Shown here in pieces: positions 8,242 to 18,100 of a DNA stretch of 64,000 bases. Each line of letters opens with the position of its first letter. The first letter of the stretch is position 1. The notes beneath the pieces are model-generated. The model saw only the letters and a list, made by a program, of their open reading frames with translations, did not search any database and was not told the DNA's origin. Source of the stretch: Fen-1273 sp963748405 (GTDB lineage: Bacteria > Bacteroidota > Ignavibacteria > UBA10030 > UBA6906); assembly GCA_963748405.1 (NCBI GenBank), contig CAVVIT010000007.1:574647-638646 (forward strand), read 5' to 3'. The position numbers and the translations under genes were made by a program.

Positions 8242-9582
8242 ATGGGGTCAAAACACATCATACTTGTTCTCTGCGCGGTCATGCTCGCCGCGTTCACCGG
8301 GAGCGCGCAGGAAACCGAGGCGTCGAAAAACCGTATTATCGAGGATCTGCGCTCGGAGCTGGCCCGGCTTCACCACGAGCTTGACAGCCTCAAGACGCTC
8401 CGGAGCACCGATCTCCTGGCGCAGAGCGACATGCTTGACCGGCTGGAGGAGAACCTGGAGAAGCGGCTCACGTACCTCGAGTCGAAAATCGACGCGGTCT
8501 CCCGTGCAACGGCCCCCGTCGCGTTCAATCCGGGAATGACCGCGTTCATCAATTTCGCCGCCCGGGGGGATTCGAAGAAAGTGTACGATCAGGCGGATCC
8601 CGCGAATGAAATCAGCAACCGTCCGTTCCTGCGGACCGTGGAGATGGAGCTTCTCGGGGCCGTCGACCCGTACGCGTCCGCGGTGGCGGTGATATCCCTC
8701 GAGAACCAGGCGGGGAAAGAATTCGGCGTCGATGCGGAGGAAGCGTACGGGCTCCTGAAGAGGATCCCGATACTTGAGGACGCCCCCCTGGGAATGAAGA
8801 TCAAGATCGGGAAATACCGGGCGCCGTTCGGCGTCAGCAACAAGATTCACATGCACGATCTCCCCTGGACGACGAGGCCGCTCGCCGTGGCGCGGTATCT
8901 GGGAACCGACCACGGGGAGTTCTTCGAGTCCGGGTTCAACCCCACGGGGATGGACCTGAATTTCTACGTCCCGAATCCGATACCGCAGTCGACGCTGGAG
9001 ATGAACCTCGACGTCGTCAGGGCGGGGGAACTGACCCTCTCGGGAGGACACGGCGGGGGGCAGCCGGCATACGTGGGGCACCTGAATTTTTCGCGCGACT
9101 GGTCGAACCAGCACCTCCTGATCCTGGGACTGAGCGCGTACGAGGAACACGGAAGCGCAACGACGAGGCTGTACGGCGCCGACATCACGTACAAGTGGGC
9201 TCCTCTCGAGGAGCGTGAGTCTCACTCGTTCGTCGCCGGCGGGGAGGTCTTTGCCGGGCGCCACGTCTACGCCGACACCGCCGCGGTGCTCTCGGACAAC
9301 TCCCCGGTGGGCTGGTACGGCTACCTGCAGTACCAGACGTCCTACTGGGTCTATCTCGGCCTCCGGTACGACTGGGTGGAGGAGCCGACGAACGACCGGC
9401 TGGTAACGCGCTCCGCGGGGGGATACGCGAGCTACTACACCACGGAGTTCCTCCGGCTCCGCCTGGGGTACGAACACCGGTGGAGCGACATCCCCGCCCA
9501 GAACAACGTGAACACGGTGCTCTTCGAAATCAATCTCGTCTTCGGCTCTCACCCGACGGAACCGTACTGGGTGAACAAATGA
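8242..9582 (+). CDS. Outer-membrane porin-like protein of a metal-uptake operon
   Basis: 446 residues. ATG 8242 has GGGAGG upstream and begins a signal peptide (MGSKHIILVLCAVMLAAFTG). Residues ~24-85 are a coiled coil with heptads of Leu (RIIEDLRSELARLHHELDSL), as in porins that trimerise through a periplasmic coil. The remaining ~350 residues alternate in the barrel pattern and end in a typical last strand (FEINLVFG). It resembles phosphate-selective O/P-type or FmdC-like porins. It is followed after 23 bases by a zinc/manganese-type binding protein, so it may let metal or a metal chelate across the outer membrane. A TACAAT element lies just before the start but without a good -35. Confidence 0.7.
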   Translation: MGSKHIILVLCAVMLAAFTGSAQETEASKNRIIEDLRSELARLHHELDSLKTLRSTDLLAQSDMLDRLEENLEKRLTYLESKIDAVSRATAPVAFNPGMTAFINFAARGDSKKVYDQADPANEISNRPFLRTVEMELLGAVDPYASAVAVISLENQAGKEFGVDAEEAYGLLKRIPILEDAPLGMKIKIGKYRAPFGVSNKIHMHDLPWTTRPLAVARYLGTDHGEFFESGFNPTGMDLNFYVPNPIPQSTLEMNLDVVRAGELTLSGGHGGGQPAYVGHLNFSRDWSNQHLLILGLSAYEEHGSATTRLYGADITYKWAPLEERESHSFVAGGEVFAGRHVYADTAAVLSDNSPVGWYGYLQYQTSYWVYLGLRYDWVEEPTNDRLVTRSAGGYASYYTTEFLRLRLGYEHRWSDIPAQNNVNTVLFEINLVFGSHPTEPYWVNK

Positions 9583-9605
9583 TTTTCACCAGAAAGGATC
9601 GCACG

Positions 9606-10637
9606 ATGAAGAACATTTCCCGGCTTCTCATTCTCCTGCTCGCCGCCGCGGGGTGCCTCCAGCAGTCCCCGGCGCGGGAGGGCAAACTCAAGATCGTCAC
9701 CACGCTGAGCTACCTGCGCTACGTGGCGCAGGAGGTGGGAGGCGACAGGGTGACGGCGGTGGCGCTTGCCAATCCGCGGCAGGACCCGCACTACGTTACG
9801 CCGACCCCGTCGATGAACCAGCTTACCTCCGACGCGGACCTGTTCATCGAGAACGGGCTGTCGCTCGACATCTGGGAGAAGAACGTCGTGGATGCGTCCG
9901 GGAATCCGGCGATCGGCCCGGGAAGCCCGGGTCACCTTGTCGCGACGGTCAACGTCCCGGTGAAGGAGCTGCCGACCGAGGTGTCGCGCGCGTGGGGGGA
10001 CATCCATCCCCAGGGAAACCCGCACGTCTGGCTCGATCCCCTGAACATCCGGATCGTCGCGGCGAACATCGCCGAGAGGCTCAAACAGCTCGATCCGGCA
10101 AACTCCGCCTATTACCAGTCGCGGCTGGAGCAGTACAGGACGAAGCTCGACGACGCGATGTTCGGCGAAGAGCTCGTCCGGGCGCTCGGGAAGTCGGGGG
10201 GTGACGTCCTGGTGCGGAAGACGGTGAACAACGAGCTTATGGACTGGCTGAAGCTCCGCGGGCTCGAAGGGAAGCTGGGGGGATGGATGAAGGAGGCGCT
10301 CGCGCTGAACGGCATGAAGGTGATTTCCTACCACAAGACCTACATCTACTTCGCGGACAGGTTCGGGCTCCAGATCACCGGCGAGCTCGAGGAAAAACCC
10401 GGGATCCCGCCGCCGCCGCAGCACCGCGACGCGGTCGTCGACGAAGTGAACCGCGAAGGAATCCGCGTGATTCTGAACGACAACTTCTACTCCAGGGAGG
10501 CGGCGGACTACGTGGCGAGCAAGACGGGGGCGAAGGTCATCATCACCTACCTGGACGTGGGCGCGCTTCCCGAGGTCGATACGTACGAGAAGCTTATCAC
10601 CTATCTTATCCAGAATATCGCCCAGGCCGCACGATGA
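9606..10637 (+). CDS. Metal ABC transporter substrate-binding lipoprotein (ZnuA/TroA family)
   Basis: 343 residues. Lipobox LLAAAGC near residue 18. Cluster A-I (ZnuA/TroA) fold is shown by KIVTTLSYLRYVAQEVGGD and three histidines at ligand positions: DPHYV (His62), NPHVW (His140) and SYHKTY (His243). The fourth ligand is probably Asp317 in YLDVGAL. The His-rich loop of many zinc ZnuA proteins is missing, so zinc or manganese are both possible. ATG 9606 is chosen with AAAGGAT upstream; an ATG at 9579 overlapping the porin stop is the alternative. It shares an ATGA overlap with the permease gene downstream, so the two are translationally coupled. Confidence 0.9.
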   Translation: MKNISRLLILLLAAAGCLQQSPAREGKLKIVTTLSYLRYVAQEVGGDRVTAVALANPRQDPHYVTPTPSMNQLTSDADLFIENGLSLDIWEKNVVDASGNPAIGPGSPGHLVATVNVPVKELPTEVSRAWGDIHPQGNPHVWLDPLNIRIVAANIAERLKQLDPANSAYYQSRLEQYRTKLDDAMFGEELVRALGKSGGDVLVRKTVNNELMDWLKLRGLEGKLGGWMKEALALNGMKVISYHKTYIYFADRFGLQITGELEEKPGIPPPPQHRDAVVDEVNREGIRVILNDNFYSREAADYVASKTGAKVIITYLDVGALPEVDTYEKLITYLIQNIAQAAR

Positions 10638-12139
10638 TCGAGCAGATCTTTTCCTTCCCGTCCACGATGATCTGGCCGCTGGCGGCCTGCCTCGTCCTGA
10701 CGGGCATCCACGTCTACCTCGGCGTCCACGTCATCGCGCGCAAGGTGATATTCGTCGACCTTGCGCTCGCGCAGATCGCCGCGCTGGGGACCGTGACGGG
10801 AGTCCTCCTCGGGTACGAAGCGGGGAAGGACATCACGGCCCTCTATCTCTACTCGCTCGCGTTCACGTTCTTCGGGGCGTTCATCTTCTCGATCACGCGG
10901 ATGCGGGGGGAGAAAGTCCCCCACGAGGCGATCATCGGCATCGTGTACGCCGTGACGTTCGCCGCCACCATCCTCGTCCTTTCCAAGAGCGCGCTGGGCC
11001 CGCAGGAGCTGGACCACATCATCAAGGGGGATCTCCTCTGGGTGCAGTCCGGGGTCGTCATCAAGACCGCGCTCATCTATGCGGCGGTAGGACTGTTCCA
11101 CTTCCTCTTCCGGAAGAACTTCATGGCGATCTCGTTCGACGTGCACGCCGCGGAGGCCTCCGGCATCCGGGTGCGGCTGTGGGATTTCCTCTTCTATATG
11201 TCGTTCGGATTCGTCATCACGAGCTCGGTCGCCATCGCGGGAGTCTTCCTCGTCTTCAGCTACCTGGTGATCCCGTCGGTCGCGGCGATGCTGCTCGCCG
11301 AGAAGATCAGCACGCGTCTCGCGCTGGGGTGGATCGGGAGCTCGATCATCAGCTTCATCGGCGTGAAGCTCTCCTGGACGACGGGACTCCCGACCAGCCC
11401 GCTCATCGTCGTCCTCTTTGCCGCCGCGCTCCTCCTGACGGGGATCTTCAGGTACCTGAAGCTCGCGCCGCGGAAGCTCATTGCTGTCAGGAACATGCTC
11501 GGGGCCGTGGCGGTGGTCGGCGTTTTCGTCGGAGGTCTCTTCTTCTTCGGCAATCCGGAGGAGGATCCCCTCACGCACACGCTCCACATGCTGGGGAGCC
11601 CCCTGTCCACCGACCGCCAGGCCGCGCTGTCGAACCTGAAGACGTACGGCGACAGGGACAGCCTGTGGCTTCCGGCGGTCGTCCGTCTTCTTCACGACCA
11701 GGACGCGGCGGTCAGGATCGACGCCGTCACGCTGCTGGGGGAGCAGAAGAAGAAGACCGCGCTTCCCGCCGTGCTCGCGCTCCTGGATGACGGGTCCGAC
11801 GAGGTGGTCCTCAGCGTGCTGCACTCCGCGCAGGCGATGGGGGACAGCGCCGATGCCGCTGCGCTCCTGAAGAAGGCCTCGCTCACCGATGACCCCGAGC
11901 TCAGGACCGAGATCCTGAAGGCGGCGCTCGCGATGGGGAACCCCGGGGCGATCCCCGGGCTTGTCGAGGTCGCTACCGGCGGCGGCGTGTTCGCCGACGA
12001 CGCGCTCGATGCGCTCCGGGCCCGGGTCGTGCTGTCCCCGGGAGCCGCAAAGCCGGGGAATCTCGCCGGGTGGTGGAGCGAGAACAAACACCGGATCCGC
12101 AGAGACGCGCACACCGGCATGTTCTCCGTTCCGGGCTGA
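10634..12139 (+). CDS. Metal ABC transporter permease (ABC-3/ZnuB family) fused to C-terminal HEAT-like repeats
   Basis: 501 residues. Residues ~1-285 are an ABC-3 permease with about eight membrane helices; the family motif FLVFSYLVIPSVAAMLLA is near residue 210. After a last helix (~295-310, FVGGLFFFG) comes a cytosolic or periplasmic ~185-residue domain of paired helices: LSTDRQAALSNLKTYGD, AAVRIDAVTLLGEQKKK, ALPAVLALLDDGSDEVV, TEILKAALAMGNPGAIPG. This is a HEAT/PBS-lyase-like repeat region, normally protein-binding. Such a tail is not part of standard ZnuB. No ATPase (ZnuC) gene is within the window on either side. ATG 10634 overlaps the binding-protein stop. Confidence 0.88.
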   Translation: MIEQIFSFPSTMIWPLAACLVLTGIHVYLGVHVIARKVIFVDLALAQIAALGTVTGVLLGYEAGKDITALYLYSLAFTFFGAFIFSITRMRGEKVPHEAIIGIVYAVTFAATILVLSKSALGPQELDHIIKGDLLWVQSGVVIKTALIYAAVGLFHFLFRKNFMAISFDVHAAEASGIRVRLWDFLFYMSFGFVITSSVAIAGVFLVFSYLVIPSVAAMLLAEKISTRLALGWIGSSIISFIGVKLSWTTGLPTSPLIVVLFAAALLLTGIFRYLKLAPRKLIAVRNMLGAVAVVGVFVGGLFFFGNPEEDPLTHTLHMLGSPLSTDRQAALSNLKTYGDRDSLWLPAVVRLLHDQDAAVRIDAVTLLGEQKKKTALPAVLALLDDGSDEVVLSVLHSAQAMGDSADAAALLKKASLTDDPELRTEILKAALAMGNPGAIPGLVEVATGGGVFADDALDALRARVVLSPGAAKPGNLAGWWSENKHRIRRDAHTGMFSVPG

Positions 12140-12184
12140 TCGTTGCGGCATTGATTCTGTAAGCGGATATCCCTTCCTTGCATT

Positions 12185-12212
12185 GCCCCGGGGGCGCTTC
12201 CGGCCCCGGGGC
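12185..12212. terminator. GC-rich inverted repeat after the metal operon
   Basis: GCCCCGGGG / CCCCGGGGC, 9-bp stem with a 10-base loop, in the 106-base gap between the permease and the aldolase. There is no T-run, so it is only a weak terminator candidate. Confidence 0.4.
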
Positions 12213-12245
12213 TATCATTCCCGAACGTCCTTTGCATCTGCACCC

Positions 12246-13526
12246 ATGGATTTCCATCTTCTGCATCCGCGCGACCAGATCGTGCGGATTATGGACCGCA
12301 TTTACAACAACAGGCTGACGACGCTCTCGGGGGGGAATCTCTCCGTCAGGGACGTCAACGGCGACGTCTGGATCACCCCGGCGGGGATCGACAAGGGAAA
12401 CCTCTCCCCCGACGACATCATGTGCGTCGGCGCCGACGGGATGACCTCCGGGCCGCACCGCCCGTCGTCGGAGCTGCCGTTCCACCGCTGGATCTACGAA
12501 CGGCGCCCCGACATCGCGGCGATCGTCCACGCCCACCCCTCCGCCCTCGTGTCGTTCAGCATCGTGCGCATCGTTCCCGACACGGCGGTGATCCCGCAGG
12601 CCAACAGCGTCTGCGGCCGCGTCGGGTACGCGCCGTACGCGCTCCCGGGGAGCGAGAAGCTCGGGCGTAACATCGCCGGGACGTTCGCCGGGGGATACAA
12701 CGTCGTCCTCCTGGAGAACCACGGCGCCGTGACCGGGGGGGGCGATCTTCTGAACGCCTACCACAGGATCGAAACGCTGGAATTCTGCGCCCGGACGATC
12801 ATCCAGGCCGGACGGCTGGGCAGGATCACGTCGCTCACCGGCGAGCAGATATCGTTCTTCAACTCCCGGGAGGCCCCGCTTCCCGAGTTCCAGCCGGAGC
12901 GCCACGCCAGCCGCGAACGGGAGCTGCGCGGAAAGATCGTCGAGATCGTTCACCGCGCATGCGACCGGTTCCTCATGATAAGCACGGAAGGGGTCGTCTC
13001 CGCTCGCGTGGAGGGGGATGAGTTCCTGATCACGCCGACGGGGGTTGACAGGAGGAGCCTCGGGAGGGAGGACGTGGTGCTGGTGCGGGGAAGGCGCAGG
13101 GAAAAGGGGAAGCGGCCGAGCCGCTCCGTGCTCCTTCACGACGCGATATACCGGATGCACCCCGGGATCAACAGCGTCATCACCGCGCAGTCCCCCGGTG
13201 TCGCAGCCTACGCCGTCACGGCGCAGAAGTTCGAGACCCGGACGATTCCCGAGAGCTATATCCTCCTGCGGGACATCCCGGTCATCCCGTTCGGATCACA
13301 GTACACGGCGCCGGAGGAAATCGCCCGGAGCGTCTCGGAAAGCGTCCCGGTCGTCCTGATCCAGAACGACTGCCTCCTGACCAGCGGCTCGACGATCCTC
13401 GAAGCGTTCGACCGGCTTGAAGTGGCCGAAAGCAGCGCGCGATCGCTCATCGACACCTCGGCGATCGGCAGCGTGGTCCCGATCGGCGAACAGGACCTGC
13501 GCGACATCCGGGAGAAATACCTATGA
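12246..13526 (+). CDS. Tandem class II aldolase/adducin-domain protein (sugar-phosphate aldolase-like)
   Basis: 426 residues made of two class II aldolase domains. Domain 1 (~1-210) is complete: SGGNLSVR phosphate loop, SSELPFH with the catalytic Glu, HAHP zinc ligands His95 and His97, and ENHG with His159. Domain 2 (~225-420) keeps the fold (RFLMISTEGVVSARVEG, ITPTGVDRRSLG, LLHDAIYRMHPGINSVI) but the H-x-H site reads TAQSPG and the last ligand region reads QNDCLLTSG, so it lacks zinc ligands and should be catalytically dead. The family cleaves fuculose- or rhamnulose-1-phosphate into dihydroxyacetone phosphate and lactaldehyde. The kinase gene that follows overlaps by ATGA, supporting a deoxy-sugar pathway. 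Confidence 0.88.
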   Translation: MDFHLLHPRDQIVRIMDRIYNNRLTTLSGGNLSVRDVNGDVWITPAGIDKGNLSPDDIMCVGADGMTSGPHRPSSELPFHRWIYERRPDIAAIVHAHPSALVSFSIVRIVPDTAVIPQANSVCGRVGYAPYALPGSEKLGRNIAGTFAGGYNVVLLENHGAVTGGGDLLNAYHRIETLEFCARTIIQAGRLGRITSLTGEQISFFNSREAPLPEFQPERHASRERELRGKIVEIVHRACDRFLMISTEGVVSARVEGDEFLITPTGVDRRSLGREDVVLVRGRRREKGKRPSRSVLLHDAIYRMHPGINSVITAQSPGVAAYAVTAQKFETRTIPESYILLRDIPVIPFGSQYTAPEEIARSVSESVPVVLIQNDCLLTSGSTILEAFDRLEVAESSARSLIDTSAIGSVVPIGEQDLRDIREKYL

Positions 13527-15007
13527 CACGGCGGTTTATCGGATTTGACCTCGGGGCGGAAAGCGGACGGTGCGTCGTGGCCACGCTCCGCGACGGCAGG
13601 ATCGTGCTGGATGAGGTCCACCGGTTCACGACGCACACCGTCAGGTATCACGGGGGTTTTCACTGGGATATACTGGCGATCGCCGAAGAGATCGTCACGG
13701 GACTCGCCAGCGCGTGCAGGTCGCACGGCCCCGATTTCGACGGAATCGGCGTGGACACATGGGGAGTGGATTACTGCCTCGTGGACCGGGAGGGGCGCCT
13801 TCTCGGTTACCCCTATCATTACAGGGACGACCGGACGGACGGAATCATGGCCGGGGCGTTTTCGGTGGTCCCGAAGGAGGAACTCTACGCGAAGACCGGG
13901 ATCCAGTTCATGCAGTTCAACACGGTGTTTCAGCTCTTTGCGGAAACGAAGCGGAAACTGAACCTTCTGGGCCCGGCCGGCGCGGTGCTGCTCATCCCCG
14001 ATTTCTTCAATTTCATGCTCTCGGGGGTCATGAAGTCGGAATACACGATCGCCTCGACCACGGGGCTGATCGACCCCCTCGAGCGGAAATGGTCGGGTGA
14101 ACTGATCGGAAAATTCGGGTTCGGCGCTCATATTTTTCCGGAGATCGTCGAGCCCGGGACGATACTCGGTCCGATCCTGGGTGACCTCGCCCGGAAGACG
14201 GGGCTGAATCCCGGAGTCCCCGTCATTGCCACCGCCTGCCACGACACGGCCTCCGCGGTCGTCTCCGTTCCCGCCGAGGGGGGGTCATGGGCCTTTTTGA
14301 GTTCCGGCACCTGGTCGCTGATGGGCGTGGAGCTGAAGAAACCGGTCCTCACCCCGTCGTCCCTCAGGTACAATTTTACGAACGAGGGGGGGGTCGACGG
14401 GACGATACGGTTCCTGAAGAACATCGCCGGCCTCTGGCCGGTGCAGGAATGCAGGCGGACGTGGTTGGAGGAGAAGAACGATCTCAGCTACCCCCGGCTG
14501 ACTGCTCTTGCGAAGGAGGAGGGATGCGCCCGGGCCTGGGTGGATCTCGCCGACGGACGGTTCCTGAAGGCGGGAGGGATGCCGGGGAAGATTCTCGGGT
14601 TCGTCGGGGAAAGAGGCGGAAGGGGGAAGAACGAACCGGGCTGGATCATACGCGTCGCGCTCGAAAGCCTTGCGTTCAGTTACAGGATGACGATACGCGA
14701 AATCGAGAAAGTCGCGGGGCTTCACATCGACCGGCTCCACGCCGTCGGCGGCGGGATACAGAATGATCTCCTCGCCCAGCTCGCCTCCGATGCAACGGCG
14801 CTGCCCGTCCTTGCCGGACCGGTGGAAGGGACGATCGTCGGGAACATCGGCGTCCAGGCCGTTGCGCGCGGCGTCGTTCGGGATTACGCCGCGTGGAGGA
14901 AGATCGTCGCGGAGTCGTTTGAGGTGAAAACCTACACGCCGCGCGACACCGCGTACTTTGATGCGAACGAACGCGCCTACCTGGGGCTCCTCGGGGGGGG
15001 GGGCTGA
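13523..15007 (+). CDS. rhaB: Rhamnulokinase-family (FGGY) sugar kinase
   Basis: 494 residues, FGGY/ASKHA fold. Phosphate-1 loop GFDLGAESGRCVV at the N-terminus, the RhaB-like GIGVDTWGVDYCLVD and YHYRDDRTDG, catalytic-base motif ATACHDTASAV, ATP-site LSSGTWSLMG, and VGGGIQNDLLAQLASD near the end. Length matches rhamnulokinases (~480-490). It phosphorylates rhamnulose (or a similar ketose) to the 1-phosphate, which the overlapping upstream aldolase gene would then cleave. No rhamnose isomerase, transporter or regulator is in the window, so the rest of the pathway must be elsewhere. Ends in five glycines from a G-run. Confidence 0.88.
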   Translation: MTRRFIGFDLGAESGRCVVATLRDGRIVLDEVHRFTTHTVRYHGGFHWDILAIAEEIVTGLASACRSHGPDFDGIGVDTWGVDYCLVDREGRLLGYPYHYRDDRTDGIMAGAFSVVPKEELYAKTGIQFMQFNTVFQLFAETKRKLNLLGPAGAVLLIPDFFNFMLSGVMKSEYTIASTTGLIDPLERKWSGELIGKFGFGAHIFPEIVEPGTILGPILGDLARKTGLNPGVPVIATACHDTASAVVSVPAEGGSWAFLSSGTWSLMGVELKKPVLTPSSLRYNFTNEGGVDGTIRFLKNIAGLWPVQECRRTWLEEKNDLSYPRLTALAKEEGCARAWVDLADGRFLKAGGMPGKILGFVGERGGRGKNEPGWIIRVALESLAFSYRMTIREIEKVAGLHIDRLHAVGGGIQNDLLAQLASDATALPVLAGPVEGTIVGNIGVQAVARGVVRDYAAWRKIVAESFEVKTYTPRDTAYFDANERAYLGLLGGGG

Positions 15008-15015
15008 GCGTCGTC

Positions 15016-15044
15016 TTGCAATTGTTCGGTCCAGGCTGTACATT
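15016..15044 (+). promoter_or_regulatory. Candidate sigma70-type promoter for the tricorn-protease run
   Basis: -35 TTGCAA (15016-15021), 17-bp spacer, -10 TACATT (15039-15044), followed by a T-tract. It lies about 80 bases before the GTG start of the protease. Confidence 0.5.
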
Positions 15045-15125
15045 TTTTTTGAGGCCACGCTTCTTTCTCGCCGGCAACGGCCTTTCCTCTGCAACGCAAT
15101 ACCCATCACCGAAGGAGTGTGACCT

Positions 15126-18100
15126 GTGCGCAAGAGAATCCTGACTCTCTGTTTCCTGGGCGTTCTGTGTACGGCGCGTGCGTTTTCCTCGGACAGCCCC
15201 CTCTGGCTCCGGTACCCCGCGATTTCTCCCGACGGCACGACGGTGCTCTTCTGCTACAAGGGGGACATCTATGCCGTTCCCTCGTCCGGGGGAACCGCCA
15301 CCCCGCTCACGCTCAGCGAGTCGTACGAATTTGCCCCGGTCTGGAGCCACGACGGGAAGACGATCGCGTTCGCCTCCGACAGATACGGGAATTTCGACGT
15401 GTTCGTGATGCCCTCGACCGGGGGCGAGGGCAGGCGCCTGACGTTCCATTCCGCCCGGGAAATCCCGAGCACGTTCTCCGCAGACGACAAAGCGGTCTTC
15501 TTCTCGGCGTACCGGCAGCAGGCTGCGACGACGGCCCAGTTTCCGGTCTACCTCATGACGCAGCTCTACAGCGTCCCCGTTGCGGGGGGGCGGGTCTCCA
15601 TGGTGCTCCCCGTTCCCGCGCTTGACGCCACGGTCGATGCCGCCGGCGACAGGATCATATTCCACGACAACAAGGGCTACGAGAGCGAGTGGCGCAAGCA
15701 TCACACCTCCTCCGTGACGCGCGACGTATGGATGTACGACGTGAAGACGAAGAAATACACGCAGCTCACGACGTTCAAGGGGGAAGACCGCAATCCCGTG
15801 TTCGACGCCGACGGGGAGCACTTCACCTACCTGAGCGAGGAGACCGGCTCGTTCAACGTCCACCGGGGCTCGATCGCCGACCCGTCGAAGAACACGGCGC
15901 TGACGCATTTCACGAAGCATCCCGTCAGGTTTCTCACCCGGTCCTCCTCGGGCGTCCTCTGTTTTTCGTTCGACGGCGAGATCTACACGATGGCTCCCGG
16001 CGCCGAACCGAAAAAGGTGCAGGTGCGGATTGCGGAAGACGGCCGGAACTCGATCGAGAAGATCGTCCCGGTCAGTGAAGGGTTCACGGAAGCGAGGCTC
16101 TCCCCCAACGGGAAGGAATTCGCGTATGTCTTCCGCGGCGAGGTGTTCGTGACGAGCATGGAAGGGGGGATCACGAAACGGATCACGAACACCCCCACAC
16201 AGGAGCGGAGCGTCAGTTTCAGCCCCGACGGCCGCTCGCTCGTGTACGCAGCAGAACGGGAGAACAACTGGAACGTGTACAGGACGACGATCGTCCGGAA
16301 GGAGGAGCCCTACTTCTACGCCTCGACGGTTCTGAAGGAGGAGCCCGTCGTCGCCACGCCGGCGGAGGAGTACCAGCCGGAGTTCTCCCCCGACGGCAAA
16401 GAGGTGGCGTATCTCGAGAACCGCGTGACGCTCAAAGTCGTCAACCTCGCGACGAAGGAAACCCGGACGATACTACCCGGCGACAGGAACTACTCGTACG
16501 CCGACGGCGATCAGTATTACCAGTGGTCGCCGGACAGCAAGTGGTTCCTTGTCCAGTTCGGGCTACCGGAGCGGATTCAGGTGCCCCAGATCGGACTCGT
16601 GTCCGCCGACGGGAAAGGGGAGATCCACAACCTGACCGAAAGCGGGTATGACAGCTTCGATCCGAAATGGGTGATGGACGGAAAGATGATGATCTGGGGT
16701 TCCGACAGGCATGGTGCGCGGCAGCAGGGGGGGGACCTCTTCACCGCGGACGTCTACGGGATGTTCTTCACCCGGGCGGCGTACGACAGGTTCCGCTTGT
16801 CGAAGGAGGAGTTCGCCCTCGTCAAGGAGCAGGAAGAGAAACAGGAGAAGGAAAAGAAAGAGGCGGAAGAGAAGTCAAAATCCGGAGGGAAGGAGAAGGC
16901 CGGGAAGGACAGCGCAAAGAAGGATGTCGTCGTCGACTGGGCGGGGCTCAACGAGCGGAAGAGCAGGCTGACCATCCACACCTCGGAGGCCAACGACTGG
17001 GTGCTCTCGAAGGACGGGGAGAAGCTTTTCTACCTGACGGTGTTCGACAAGGGGAACGACCTCTGGGTGACGGAGCTCCGCACGAAGGAGACGAAGCTCC
17101 TCGCGAAGCTCGGGGCGCGCAGGGCGAGCATGGAACTCTCGGGGGACGGGAAGTTCATCTTCCTGCTCCTGGACGGGAAACCCGTGAAGATCGACGCGGA
17201 GAGCGGGAAGGAAGAGCCCGTCAAGACCGGCGGGGAGATGGTCCTGAACGCGGCCGGCGAACGCGGATACATTTTCGACCATGCCTGGCGTCAGTTCAAG
17301 GAGAAGTTCTACGTCGCCGACCTCCAGGGGGTCGACTGGGAATACTACTACACGGCGTACAGGAAGTTCCTCCCCTTCATCAACAACAACTACGATTTCG
17401 CCGAGATGCTGAGCGAGATGCTCGGCGAGGTGAACGCATCCCATACGGGGTGCCGGTTTAACAGTTTCCGGGCCAACACCGACCTGACCGCGGAACTGGG
17501 GCTCCTGTACGATGCCGGCTATGCGGGTGACGGCGTGAAGGTCGCCGAAGTGGTCGAGGGAGGACCCCTGGACGTTGCATCATCGAAGATACGCCCGGGG
17601 GACGTGATCGAAAAGATCGACGGCATCCCCCTGGGCGCATCGATGGATTTTTACCAGCTCCTGAACAGGAAGGCCGGGAAGCTGACGCTCCTTTCGGTGT
17701 ACAATCCGGATGATGACTCCCGGTGGGAGGAATCCTGTAAGCCGGTCTCCTGGGGAGAGGAAAGCGAGCTCATGTACAGGCGGTGGGTCAGGAACCGCAG
17801 GAGCGAGGTCGCAAAGCTCTCCGGAGGGAAGATCGGTTACGTCCATGTCCGCTCGATGGACGACGAGAGCATGCGGACGGTTTTCGAGGAGGCGCTCGGC
17901 CGGAACCTGGGCACACGGGCGATCATCGTCGACACCCGCTTCAACGGCGGCGGGAACATTCACGAGCAGCTTTCCGATTTCCTGACCGGGAAGCGGTACA
18001 TGGACATCGTCCCCCACGGTCAGTACATCGGATCGGAGCCGTACGACAAGTGGACGAAGCCCTCCATCGTCCTTATCGGCGAGAGCAACTACTCGGACGC

